A stretch of 64,000 nt of DNA. It comes from Seminavis robusta (lineage: Eukaryota > Bacillariophyta > Bacillariophyceae > Naviculales > Naviculaceae). The DNA is taken from contig CAICTM010000233.1 of NCBI GenBank assembly GCA_903772945.1, positions 24,205-88,204 on the forward strand, in the 5' to 3' direction. Position 1 is the stretch's first letter; the number at the start of each line of letters is the position of its first letter. The notes beneath the pieces were generated by a model. The model had not been told where the DNA came from and did not search any database. It saw nothing but the letters and a program-made list of their open reading frames with translations. Both the position numbers and the translations under genes were made by a program. Below are positions 28,292 to 38,026 of the stretch, piece after piece.

Positions 28292-31200
28292 ATGGCGTCG
28301 AAAAACACTAGCGTTGCAGCTGACCTAAAGGGTGGCAAGGTGAATTTTGACTATTTGAAGAAGAACAACATGGACATTGCGGATTTGGTCAAGATGGCTC
28401 GAAAGGGCAAGGAAGCCGCTGCAGACGATGAAAGTGACGAGAGCTATTATGAAGAAATCATCGAGGAAGAAGTGATTGAAGACGATATGGTGCTGTGGAA
28501 GAGAACCGCCAACATGCCATCGAATTTTCAGATTCCTCAGTTCCAAGCCAAGAAATCTGCATCACCGCCAAAACCACCCAAAAAGAAGAAGAAAAAGAAA
28601 AAAGAAATTGATGGTTCCAAATTGCTGCTCTTGCAGTCTGCAGAGCAAAAATTGACGGATGCTAGCAAAAAATTTCGGGAAGCTCTTCAAGAAGGAGCAG
28701 CCATTGTCTCTCTTTTAGAATTTATGCTGGCGGATGTTGACTGGGACGACGACGAAATCGAAGAAGTCGATGGTGATACCTGGGAAACTCGCTCTACCTT
28801 TGTCAGTACCAGTGCCGAGGCCAAAAGCATTATTGATCGATTGGAATCGGCGAAACATGAGTTGATGGGGACAAGAAATAAACAAACAGCTCCACCACCA
28901 GCACCTGCTCCTTCTAAACCAGCCCCACCACCTGCTCCTTCTAAACCAGCCCCAGCACCTGCTCCTGTTACCAGGGCGGCATCTGCCCCATCAACAATAA
29001 AACAACAACAGAAACCAGCCACCCGGCCTTTGTTGGGAAGCCATCGTGAACCCAGTTTTAGGGCACCTGATTTGGCTACACTGGATGAAGAAGAGACAGA
29101 ACACCAAAGTACAGCCAGCAGCAGTAGTGCCAGTGCGGGTAGTGGAGGTCCTCCTCCACCACCACCACCTCCGGCTAGTACAAAGAAAAATAATGACCTG
29201 GAAAAGGCCAAGAGTGAAATGCTTAAATTTGCCCAAGAGGGCAAGAAACTGGCAAACAAGTTGACATCGCCCTTGAAGACCACATCCAGTGCCAGTGACG
29301 AAATGGCAAAAGCCAAAGCTTCCATGATGGCATTTGCCAAAGAAGGGGCTGCTCTCGCTGATAATCTTTTAGAGTCTCGGTCGGATCATCGTCCAATGAC
29401 AAAGAAAACGACTCCTCAACAAGCGGCTGTTGCAGCGAGCAACGTCGAAGTGATGCTGCATGAACCCAAAAAGGAGGAAAAAGAAGAACCTAAAGTTGAG
29501 GAAGCAAAGATTCCTCCTCCTCCGCCACCACCCGAAGAACCAGCCAAGGCCGAAGAATCAAAGGACAAGAGTCAACAACCTGTCGAAACCAAAGATGCAT
29601 CAGCTATATCAGGAGAAACCCCACAACTGCCACTTTCACCACGCGATATTCAAAAGAAGGAAATGAATGAAGCCAAGAAAATGTTCTTGGATGCAGCCAC
29701 GCAGGGTGCTTCCTTGGTGACGGCATTGGAAACCAAAATTGTCGAACAGGAGGCTGCCGAAACCGAAAAACAAGCTGATCCCAATGACAACACGGGCAAT
29801 AAGGACGCTGCGGAGAATGACAACAACAATACAGAACATGTCGGTCAAGCCGAGGTAGCTCAGGCTCGTGATTCCTTTATGCGGCTGGCGCAGCAGGGAG
29901 TCGATTTGGTCAATCAACTGGAAAAGAAGATATCCACGCCCGTAGCTGCTACTGATGCAGAACAAACGGCAATAGATGCCAGCGAACGTGACGAGGCAAT
30001 CAAGAAGGAGCTCACCAAAGCAGGAGACTTCTTCTTGGAAACGGCCAAGGAAGGAGCTCAACTGGTGCAAAAGTTGGAAACCAAACTGGAGGAGACTGCA
30101 CATGGGAAGGAAACGAGCGATACAACTGATAGTGCGGGGCATGATTTGGAGCTAGCGAACAAACGAACTTCATTTTTGGCTGCCGCGGAGGAAGGTGCTA
30201 AACTGGTGGCCCAATTGGAGGACAAAATATCTCATGCAACTGTCGAAGCAGGGCAGACTACTACCGAACAATCTGAAGAAACTACCGCGAAACCAGAAAA
30301 CGATGAGGCAAAGGCAGCTGCAGAGGATGCATCCAGCCCTCCAGACGCGGTAGCTTCTACCGAACAATCTACAGAATCCCCCGCGAAACCAGAAAGCGAG
30401 TCGGAGGCTGCTACTACTACTACTGAGCAAGCTGCAGAAACCGCCGCGAAACCAGAAAATGAATCGGCAACGGAAAATGGTGCAACCGCCCCTCCAGATG
30501 AAGTATCTTCGAAGGCAGCCGATGAAATAAATTCAGCGGAGACTCTATCCGCGGAACCCACCGCTGCTCCATCCCAGGAGAACGAAACCAAGCCATCCGA
30601 ACCAACAGCAGGAGAGGAGGCCGAGGTGGCAACGACCGAGAAACCGACGGCGCCACCGACGGACCAAGATGGAGCCAGTTCTAGCGAACAGACAGGTGCC
30701 GCCGATGGATCAACCGAGCTGGACAACAAGGAGGCGTCCGGAGAAAACGATGAGGCGAAGGCAGACCCCAATGGAGAGACTCCAGTTGAAACAAAGGACA
30801 AAACAGAAGCCGGCACCGGAGAAGCTGCGAAATCGGAGGAAGCCGACAAAACAGGTGATGCAGAGGAAAAAGCGACGCCTTCTGAAGAAGGTGTAGCAGG
30901 AGAAAAAAACCAAGAAGAATCACTCCCATCCAAGGACACGGCTGAAGAAGGCAAAGACAACGGATCAGAAGAACCGGGAGCCCAGGATAGTGTAGAAAAA
31001 GAAGCAGAGCTGTCACCAGAAGAGCAAAAGAGAAAAGCCGAAGAAGCAAGGGAGCGTCTCGCGCGAGAACGACTCCTAGCATTTTATCGCCGCTTCAATC
31101 CGAACTTGGCACCAAAAGTCGACAAGATTATGGAAACCTACAAAGGTCGCATAGATGAGCTCAATGACAAAATGAAGAAGAAATATGGTGAGGGATTCAT

Positions 31201-32224
31201 GCCAGAGTCGCAGTCGCAAGACAAGAACAAAGCCGAGTCAAAGGATGATAGCAAGGGCGATGCAGAAGGCGGTGGCGACGATAAGAGAGGGTCTGTCAAA
31301 GTGAGCTCGGCAGATATTCTGGCTCTTCGGGCAAATGCAACAGATTCATTCGACAGTGCATTCGACAGTGTAGAGGGTGATGATGCAGGGAAGACCCAAC
31401 CGACAACCTCGGAACCAACAGCTGATTCGACAAGTGGCGCCGCTAGCGAAGCAAACACCGGCACCCCCGAAGGTGTTGCTGGAGGCGATGGTGAAGACGG
31501 CAAACATCCCGAGAACGGCGACACAGTACAGCAACCTGCTGCAGAAAAATCTGCCGAGGCAGCAATCAGCGCAAAGGATGATCTGGATAAGGCGAAGCAA
31601 TCATTTCTGGCTGCTGCACAAGAAGGGGCATCAATGATATCACAACTAGAGAAGAAACTCGAAACAGACCAGGAGCCCAAAGAGGATGGTACGAAAGTTA
31701 ACACGGAAGCCGAGGGCGAGATGGAAAACAATGGCGTCAAAGAGGAAGGACTTATGACTAAGGCGCGGCAGTCATTCCTAGCTGCTGCAAAGGAAGGGGC
31801 CGCCTTGGTAGCAATGTTGGAAGACCAGGGCCAAAAAGACAAACCAACAAAAGAAGAGACGGATGTTCTCCACACTAGCAAGAGCTTCATGGATGCAGCT
31901 TTTCTTGTCGATAAATTGGACAAGTCAGCCAAACGCAGCTCCGTTGTTTCAGTCAAGGAAGTTGCAGAGGAAGTGGAGCTTGTGGAAGAGGAAGTCGTCG
32001 AAGATGAAGTGGAGGCTGCGAAGAAGGCATTGTTGCAGTTTGCGAAGGAGGGCGCTTCATTAGTGTCCAAGCTGGAAAGCAAGTTCTCTGCTGACGAGAA
32101 GGCCGAGGAAGACGAAGAGATCATTGAGGAAGTCGTTGAGAGTGATGACGAGCGAGCAGACTTTCTTCAATCTGCTAAAGCAGACTTTCTGGCGTTTTCC
32201 AAAGGCTTGGACAAGAAGCTGTAG
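28292..32224 (+). CDS. Large acidic protein with twelve helical repeats, unrecognised
   Basis: One uninterrupted exon encodes 1310 residues, very acidic and rich in Glu, Ala and Lys. I do not recognise the family. The organising unit is about 26 residues, of the type 'AKQSFLAAAQEGASMISQLE' followed by K-K-L. Twelve copies occur near residues 120, 303, 339, 458, 522, 572, 620, 1097, 1154, 1193 (degenerate), 1240 and 1288. They are likely amphipathic helices. Other parts include 'YYEEIIEEEVIEDDMVLWKR' near 50, echoed by acidic 'EEVELVEEEVVEDEVE' near 1225, a Lys run near 100, Pro-rich stretches near 200-230 and 285, and a basic helix 'RLARERLLAFYRRFNP' near 920. No signal peptide or membrane span is seen. 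Long minus-strand frames here are composition shadows. A cytoskeletal or scaffold role is possible but unproven. Confidence 0.75.
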   Translation: MASKNTSVAADLKGGKVNFDYLKKNNMDIADLVKMARKGKEAAADDESDESYYEEIIEEEVIEDDMVLWKRTANMPSNFQIPQFQAKKSASPPKPPKKKKKKKKEIDGSKLLLLQSAEQKLTDASKKFREALQEGAAIVSLLEFMLADVDWDDDEIEEVDGDTWETRSTFVSTSAEAKSIIDRLESAKHELMGTRNKQTAPPPAPAPSKPAPPPAPSKPAPAPAPVTRAASAPSTIKQQQKPATRPLLGSHREPSFRAPDLATLDEEETEHQSTASSSSASAGSGGPPPPPPPPASTKKNNDLEKAKSEMLKFAQEGKKLANKLTSPLKTTSSASDEMAKAKASMMAFAKEGAALADNLLESRSDHRPMTKKTTPQQAAVAASNVEVMLHEPKKEEKEEPKVEEAKIPPPPPPPEEPAKAEESKDKSQQPVETKDASAISGETPQLPLSPRDIQKKEMNEAKKMFLDAATQGASLVTALETKIVEQEAAETEKQADPNDNTGNKDAAENDNNNTEHVGQAEVAQARDSFMRLAQQGVDLVNQLEKKISTPVAATDAEQTAIDASERDEAIKKELTKAGDFFLETAKEGAQLVQKLETKLEETAHGKETSDTTDSAGHDLELANKRTSFLAAAEEGAKLVAQLEDKISHATVEAGQTTTEQSEETTAKPENDEAKAAAEDASSPPDAVASTEQSTESPAKPESESEAATTTTEQAAETAAKPENESATENGATAPPDEVSSKAADEINSAETLSAEPTAAPSQENETKPSEPTAGEEAEVATTEKPTAPPTDQDGASSSEQTGAADGSTELDNKEASGENDEAKADPNGETPVETKDKTEAGTGEAAKSEEADKTGDAEEKATPSEEGVAGEKNQEESLPSKDTAEEGKDNGSEEPGAQDSVEKEAELSPEEQKRKAEEARERLARERLLAFYRRFNPNLAPKVDKIMETYKGRIDELNDKMKKKYGEGFMPESQSQDKNKAESKDDSKGDAEGGGDDKRGSVKVSSADILALRANATDSFDSAFDSVEGDDAGKTQPTTSEPTADSTSGAASEANTGTPEGVAGGDGEDGKHPENGDTVQQPAAEKSAEAAISAKDDLDKAKQSFLAAAQEGASMISQLEKKLETDQEPKEDGTKVNTEAEGEMENNGVKEEGLMTKARQSFLAAAKEGAALVAMLEDQGQKDKPTKEETDVLHTSKSFMDAAFLVDKLDKSAKRSSVVSVKEVAEEVELVEEEVVEDEVEAAKKALLQFAKEGASLVSKLESKFSADEKAEEDEEIIEEVVESDDERADFLQSAKADFLAFSKGLDKKL

Positions 32225-32858
32225 ATACAATGCCTTGGTTAACATGTGCAAGCGATGTCACGGTAGCAGGTTGTCCTCTGCGGTGGTCGATTGTCTCGAT
32301 CATTGTTTCACATCCAACCAGACTCGACTATATACGGCCGAACCGGTTTTGCTGCCTTTGTGAACCCAGACTAATAGCGATTTTCTGATAGATTATTCAA
32401 TAAGGTGTATTCATTTATTTATCATTGCGATGTCAAGTCGACTGAACGATCGGCTGCTCAGCTGCGGAACTCCGGTTCATCTTCCGGCTACCGCATGATA
32501 AGGCAACGTGCATGTACAGCGGGACACCCCCGGGCTGCTGCTGCGGATCCCACATGAACAGGCGCCATCCCGTACACTTGATTTTGATCATGTTGAGAGC
32601 TGGCAATGTTCTGGCCAAATGCGATGGCTCCATGCATGAAACATGCGGACTCACATCCAGGTAGACAAATCCTGATTGAAGGAATCGACTCGACTCAGCT
32701 TTCCAGAACATAACTGAAGTGTTTTTGACATGGCTCGCATGTCCCCACTAGAAACACCCAAATTCTCATTCGGTCTATCGGCGCCTAACTTTGTAGTAGG
32801 GATCTTTGCATATAGCCAGGAAGTCTTGACCTTTTATCAACATAATGATGTTGATCCA
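32225..32858. other. Intergenic between convergent genes
   Basis: A 92-codon minus-strand frame at 32433-32711 lacks recognisable motifs and is not called. I see nothing else. Confidence 0.5.
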
Positions 32859-34004
32859 TTAGTATGCACAGTGTCCGTCAATCCACACAACGCAGCCATT
32901 GTCACGTAGCCACTGGATCACTACACTATTGTTGCATCTGGTAGTTGAAAATGGTACTGGATCCCATGGACACCCATTTGCACGAGCCCACTTTAAAATT
33001 TCCAAATGTCCATTTTCAGCAGCACGGGCACATGTCCGCGCATCCCATTGACAACCAGTTTCTCTTAACCATTGGAGCAATTCCAAATGTCCATTCTCAG
33101 CAGCATGTTGACATGTTGATTGATCCAATGGACAACCATTTTCATGAGCCCACTTTACAACTTCCAAATGGCCATTTTTAGCAGCATACGAACATGTCCA
33201 AACATCCCATGGGCATCCCTTTTCTCTTGCCCATTTCAACAACTCCAAATGACCACCTTCAGCAGCATGGCAGCACACTGACCCATCCCATGGACAGCCA
33301 TTTTCGTGCGCAAATTTCAATACTTCCAAATGTCCACCTCCAGCTGCCATTGCACATGTACCTTCATCCCATGGACAACCGTTTTCACGAGCCCACTTTA
33401 AAATTTTGAAGTGGCCATTTTCAGCCGCCAATGCACATGTACCTTCATTCCATGGACAACCATTCGCTCTTAACCATTGGAGCAATTCCAAATGGCCATA
33501 TTCAGCAGCATAGATACATGTATTTTCATCCCATGGGAATCCTTGTTGACGCGCCCACTGCATAACATCAAGATTTCCAATTTTTGCAATTACAGTACAG
33601 AGGTCATCACGATCAGGTGTTTTATGGTTGAAGTTGTCCTTGAGCCAGTATTCCGCACGGTGCTGATTACAGAATGTTTTGCTGTAAAGAGTGTCGGTGA
33701 TTTCTTCAGAGCGACGGTCCTCCACGTCTCCCTCCGGGTCATCATTAACCTTTCTTGGATTTTTCTTGAGTTCTATTTTGCAGTACTCTTTGTAGAGTTG
33801 ATTCATCTTTTTGTTGACGGCTCCTACAAAAGCGTACTGTCCAACACCGCCAAAGGGTAGAATCTGGTCAATCCAAATCAAATCATCAGCAAACAGAAGA
33901 GAATCGACGGGAGGAGACATCTTCTGCTTCTTATTGGCAGTACCTTTATCGGTATTACTCTTATTAATAGTACTACCGGTAGTAGTAGCGGTGCCAGTAT
34001 TCAT
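32859..34004 (-). CDS. Ankyrin-type repeat protein
   Basis: A single minus-strand exon encodes 381 residues. After a polar start and a short F-box-like helix region ('FGGVGQYAFVGAVNKKMNQL', about 50-75), residues about 135-375 are repeats of about 27 residues with the pattern 'WARENGCPWDEGTCAMAAGG' then GHLEVLK. The G-H-L-E-x-(L/V)-K/Q-W core is that of the divergent ankyrin repeats that expand in diatoms, oomycetes and giant viruses. About nine units are visible, the last degenerate. These arrays bind proteins. With an F-box-like N-terminus the protein could be a ubiquitin-ligase substrate adaptor, but that element is weak. The start is the first ATG. Confidence 0.82.
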   Translation of the reverse strand: MNTGTATTTGSTINKSNTDKGTANKKQKMSPPVDSLLFADDLIWIDQILPFGGVGQYAFVGAVNKKMNQLYKEYCKIELKKNPRKVNDDPEGDVEDRRSEEITDTLYSKTFCNQHRAEYWLKDNFNHKTPDRDDLCTVIAKIGNLDVMQWARQQGFPWDENTCIYAAEYGHLELLQWLRANGCPWNEGTCALAAENGHFKILKWARENGCPWDEGTCAMAAGGGHLEVLKFAHENGCPWDGSVCCHAAEGGHLELLKWAREKGCPWDVWTCSYAAKNGHLEVVKWAHENGCPLDQSTCQHAAENGHLELLQWLRETGCQWDARTCARAAENGHLEILKWARANGCPWDPVPFSTTRCNNSVVIQWLRDNGCVVWIDGHCAY

Positions 34005-34534
34005 GGTCCTAGTATTAGGTTGGATACAATTAGTGGTGGTGGCTGTTGTGCGGCTTGCTTTGGTGTGATGCTGTTTGCAATAATAATAATAATAATAATA
34101 ATAGTGCTACGGTTCCTAGGTATCAGAGCTAGTTTACCAGGAATACAACGGAACTGAAGAAACTGTGAGCGGAACGTAATCGCCCCACTTCCAGGTCTCA
34201 GTAATAAATCCACCAGACACGCAACAGGAATGCCTTTAAACAACTTTTTGGGGTCATTCAAAAACCTCTTTCTCAAGCCGAAACTTCAATCTCAACACGT
34301 GCGGCCAAACCTCATTATTTCTTGTTGTTGCTGCCGCTGTTGTCCTCTCATTGTCTGGTCTTGTGCTTTGGTGGTGGGTGTAATCATCGATTCAAAGAGT
34401 CAAGCTTCCTGATCCTCTTCTCTCTGCTTTCTCTTTACAAATCAAGACATTGAGCGGTTGCAAACGTCGACCGTCACTCGCTAGGTAGAAGGCGCTGCCA
34501 GTTCACCTGCCATTTTCTGTTCCACGGTATCGCC
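34005..34534. promoter_or_regulatory. Divergent promoter with an AAT microsatellite
   Basis: A run of about eight AAT units at 34079-34103 sits between two divergent start codons. No gene is supported. Confidence 0.5.
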
Positions 34535-35713
34535 ATGACGAACGAGACGACAATGACTGCGCCATCCAAATCTTGGTTTTCCATGAGCAAGGAAGAACGA
34601 TGGAGTCCTGCGTGTCTTGACATGGTGGCATCTGCCTGGTCGTTGGACGTCAAAGACGACATTCCCAAGTTGCTACAACTCAGAGAACGTCTTTCTGCAG
34701 AATTTGAGGGTTACCATTTGCTGGACCCTTTGGAACTGGCACGATGTTACCACGATGCCAAAGGCAAACTCCCACAAGCCGAAGAACAGTTTCGTAAAAT
34801 GGTGGCATGGCGAAAAGAAGAAGGCATCGATGACCTCTTGCAGCAAGCTGCTGCTGTACCACAATACGTGCACACGTACTATCCATCGTGTTTTCTCGAC
34901 GGCGTGGACAAGGATGGAGATCCCATTTGGTGTGATCGAGTGGGTGCATCGGATGTGCTGATGGTCCACCAACACTACGGTCATGTCCCATTTCGTGACT
35001 ACACACTCTATGTACGAGAAAATGGTCTACGAGGAGCATTTGCTCGAGAATTCGAACGACGACACGGACGCCCACCCGCTCGTGTCACGTGCATTTTGGA
35101 CATGGAAGGACTCTGTCGTCGACATTTACATGTGGAACTCATTTCACCTCTGGAAGAGGGCATTCAGTTTCTACAGGAGTATTACGGAGGCATGGCCAAA
35201 CACATTTTTGTGGTCCGAGCACCCTTTGTCTTTCGCATTGTCTGGTCCATTGCACAGCACTTTTGCAGTGAAAGTCTCAAAAAGACCATTGTACTATGCA
35301 ATGCCAGAAACACACAATCTACATTGGAGAAATACATGGATCGGGATGTCTTGCCACCCACGTTGGGTGGACGAGGGAAACCAGGAGTGGGATTCGAGAA
35401 AAGTGGCAATCTCCAAGGGGGAGTCATGCCAGAAGAAGCGCTCCATGAACCAGATCCATTGCAATTGAAATCGTCAGGGTCCAGTGATACAACAGTCGCT
35501 TCCAACGACACCTATTCCATGGATGGATCCACCACGCCACCGGTTTCTCCCGCATCGTCCATGTTGTCTACTGGTGTAGGCGGCGTCTGCGATTCCATCC
35601 CGGAAGCGGCATCCGTGACGTACAGCCAGTCGGTCAATGTGCGGACGACGTTGCTCTTGAGTGGTTATCTGACAGATGATGATGGCGACAATCGTCGTGT
35701 GATGATCAAGTAA
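34535..35713 (+). CDS. CRAL-TRIO (Sec14-like) lipid-transfer protein
   Basis: A single exon encodes 392 residues. Residues about 50-110 match the CRAL-TRIO N-terminal helices ('ARCYHDAKGKLPQAEEQFRK' then MVAWRKEEG). Residues about 115-290 match the lipid-binding CRAL-TRIO/Sec14 domain: 'GVDKDGDPIWCDRVGASD', 'VTCILDMEGL', 'YYGGMAKHIFVVRAPFVFRI' and 'VLPPTLGG'. The last 100 residues are Ser/Thr-rich and probably disordered. Such proteins shuttle or present phosphoinositides and phosphatidylcholine or other hydrophobic ligands between membranes. A second, double-domain gene of the same type lies at 44504-46910, and a lipid kinase and ABCG genes lie between. Confidence 0.88.
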   Translation: MTNETTMTAPSKSWFSMSKEERWSPACLDMVASAWSLDVKDDIPKLLQLRERLSAEFEGYHLLDPLELARCYHDAKGKLPQAEEQFRKMVAWRKEEGIDDLLQQAAAVPQYVHTYYPSCFLDGVDKDGDPIWCDRVGASDVLMVHQHYGHVPFRDYTLYVRENGLRGAFAREFERRHGRPPARVTCILDMEGLCRRHLHVELISPLEEGIQFLQEYYGGMAKHIFVVRAPFVFRIVWSIAQHFCSESLKKTIVLCNARNTQSTLEKYMDRDVLPPTLGGRGKPGVGFEKSGNLQGGVMPEEALHEPDPLQLKSSGSSDTTVASNDTYSMDGSTTPPVSPASSMLSTGVGGVCDSIPEAASVTYSQSVNVRTTLLLSGYLTDDDGDNRRVMIK

Positions 35714-36264
35714 GTAGTCATGGCTGGCTGCATTGCTACGGTACTACTGTGTGCTTCTGAAAAATAGTATGCTAGACAATATAAACGAAGCAACCCAATA
35801 GAAAAGCCACTATTAAAGTAGACTCTAAAGATAAATGAAACATAGTCAATAGGAGCGCTAGACCAAGACAAGGTGGAAACAAAAGAGAACATCGTGCCGT
35901 TTTTGATGCGTGGTACATGGCCTGCTGTGCCGGTCGCCATCTCGGAGAGCAACAATACCTTAGATTGTGCACCGGACTAAAAGCAAGCACCAACGGCTTA
36001 GTGCAGGAACAAGCTGAAGCTCTCAAACGGAAAAGAATGACAAATCAAACCTAGCGACTACAGTAGTCTTCAAGTCTTCAAATTACAGCGGTGTTTGGAT
36101 TGAAACATTGGCTGGCATCTTGCTACCACCAGCGGGCAAACTCCCATCCAGCGAGAAACTAGCTAGAACAAGTAAGTGTGCCGACCAAACCAAGGTGTCT
36201 ATGATTCTTCTAGCAGCAACGTCGGGTCCTTTGCCGTGATCAATGCTAAGGATTCCGGGATGGA
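35714..36264. other. Intergenic between convergent genes
   Basis: I see no gene and no notable repeat. Confidence 0.5.
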
Positions 36265-37272
36265 CTACACGGTGATCTTTGCATCACTGCTCACAAAGGG
36301 GACTTTGCCAGACCCATCGCCATAGATGGTCGTGACGGCCCCTTCTGCTGTTCTGGTGGAATCTACTTGATGGGCATGCTTATTTGTCTTTTCGATCGAC
36401 AGGTACTCTGGTGCATTTCCCTCTTTCCAAGACTTGGCAATGGCCCCGGAAATGAGCTTTGGAAGCAAACGGATGATTTCAATTTTGCCAGGATACTTGT
36501 CTTTGGGAATTGTGACCACAGTCATGTTGGAATCAAAGCGCCGCACGCCAAAACCCATGTCTTTGCCTGCTTCAATGTCGCTATTCCAAACGTCAAAGAA
36601 AACCGGGCCCGCAATGTCGTTGGTGGAGACGAATGGCAAGTGGAACAGCAGCGTAAACAACATTCCAATATTGCCCAGAGTCGGATAGATATCTGCACGT
36701 CGTCCTTCCATGTACGCCAATACCTTGCCGGAAATGCCCCCTGCACCATGGTGGAGTATGTAACGTGAGGTAGCAGTCTCCGAGGACACGTGCATGACAG
36801 AAGCCTTTTTCACTAGAGCATTGTTGCTGGCAGCATTCAAAGTTTGTCGAATGATCTGCCGTGGCAATGCCTTGGCACCAAAGTTTTCAGTGGCAATGAC
36901 ATTCACAGATCCACCGGGCAACATGAGGATAGGAGCATCATAGGGCCATCTACCATTGTTTTCGCGCAAAGGGTCTTGCACCAACTCGTAGAGTGTCGAG
37001 TCGCCAGATAACACTGCTATTGCCTTGTAGGAGGACAAGTCCTTGGTCTTGCTGAGACCAATGATATCGTCGCTGTTTCGGGAGATGTAGACTTCCACGT
37101 GTCGTCCTGTAGCTTTCAATTCGGCCAAGCAATCGGCGTAGGGTTCCATGGGTTTCCCACCAGCGCTAGCAGGATTAACGAGAAACAGAATATCCGGATC
37201 GTCGTCACTGTTGGAGGAATCGGCGGCGTGATCCGCCGCGAAGAGATCCAGGCGTTGCTGCCAACGTGTCAT
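36265..37272 (-). CDS. Diacylglycerol/sphingosine-kinase-like lipid kinase with altered nucleotide motif
   Basis: A single minus-strand exon encodes 335 residues. Residues about 28-160 match the DAGK catalytic fold: 'DILFLVNPASAGGKPMEPYA' is the N-P-x-(S/G)-G box. 'YKAIAVLSGDSTLYELVQDP' corresponds to the (S/G)-G-D-G-T nucleotide loop. 'ILMLPGGSVNVIATENFG' corresponds to the P-x-G-(T/S)-x-N box. The loop reads S-G-D-S-T instead of G-G-D-G-T or the sphingosine-kinase S-G-D-G-x, which may weaken ATP binding. The later part, with 'RYILHHGAGGISGKVLAYME', resembles the C-terminal beta domain of this family. No membrane span is seen. Expected substrates are diacylglycerol, ceramide or a sphingoid base; none can be chosen from sequence. 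Confidence 0.78.
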   Translation of the reverse strand: MTRWQQRLDLFAADHAADSSNSDDDPDILFLVNPASAGGKPMEPYADCLAELKATGRHVEVYISRNSDDIIGLSKTKDLSSYKAIAVLSGDSTLYELVQDPLRENNGRWPYDAPILMLPGGSVNVIATENFGAKALPRQIIRQTLNAASNNALVKKASVMHVSSETATSRYILHHGAGGISGKVLAYMEGRRADIYPTLGNIGMLFTLLFHLPFVSTNDIAGPVFFDVWNSDIEAGKDMGFGVRRFDSNMTVVTIPKDKYPGKIEIIRLLPKLISGAIAKSWKEGNAPEYLSIEKTNKHAHQVDSTRTAEGAVTTIYGDGSGKVPFVSSDAKITV

Positions 37273-38026
37273 GGTGATAGTATCGTGGGGTTAATGTGTT
37301 TGCTTGAGAGAAATGATAAAGAGAGAGGTTGCCTCCTTTTGCCACTATTATTGTGAGGGTTCTTTGGATATAGTGAGTCCTGGGTGACCGACTGCTAGCC
37401 TTCTCAGCACGCAGGATTGAGTCACGGTCGTCGCGCGACTAAACTCTTTTGGTACCGGTAGCACTGTATCTTCTTGTTAAAAATCATGATCTGTTCACTT
37501 CTTGTTCTGTTTCTGGTTCACTTCAATGTTCTCATAACAACGAACAACACTCCACCGAAAGCCGTGACGCCGTGACCATGGGTCTTGTGTTCATCCCCTC
37601 ACATTTTCCATTGGGTGCAGCACTCGTCGTCCATGAGCTCTTCCATGCCTCTCTTCATGCTTCACGCCTGTACCGGTCTTGAAGCTGTAGTGGAGCCTCC
37701 TCGTCCACTACGGGCGCAGAATCAGCACTACCCGAAACTCTCCTCCAGATTACTACTAGGGTAATAGAAATAAAAGATGTGAGCAAGAAACTAAGTTTAT
37801 CTTTTTTGACTAGCATGAAAAATCGGACATCGATACATGTAGGTGGAATGCCTCCATCGAGGGGCAGCTGCGGGAACCTTGAAATAGACTCGTTAGCTCC
37901 AACAGGGAAGGGCTGGAGAGCGCAACAGACTGGATATATGCAACAAACAAGACACAAATCTGCCAGGAATCATTCATCCGTCGGCAAAGAGCGATCCTAG
38001 CCAAAGCCATTCATCGCCGCTGGCGT
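37273..38026. other. Intergenic, no supported gene
   Basis: Contains a TTGGTACCGGTAGCAC word near 37449 and one near 37672. Only short frames occur. It includes the 5' flank of the lipid kinase and the 3' flank of the ABC transporter. Confidence 0.5.

Noticed and set aside
28687-29340. 217-codon minus-strand frame within the acidic repeat gene
   Set aside because: Leu/Ser/Gly-rich product of the biased codons on the plus strand; no independent motif.
30232-30960. 242-codon minus-strand frame, Ser/Ala/Val-rich
   Set aside because: Mirror of the acidic low-complexity coding sequence.
31138-32124. 328-codon minus-strand frame, Ser-rich
   Set aside because: Mirror of the same gene; biased composition keeps the frame open.
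32433-32711. 92-codon minus-strand frame
   Set aside because: No recognisable domain; kept as intergenic.
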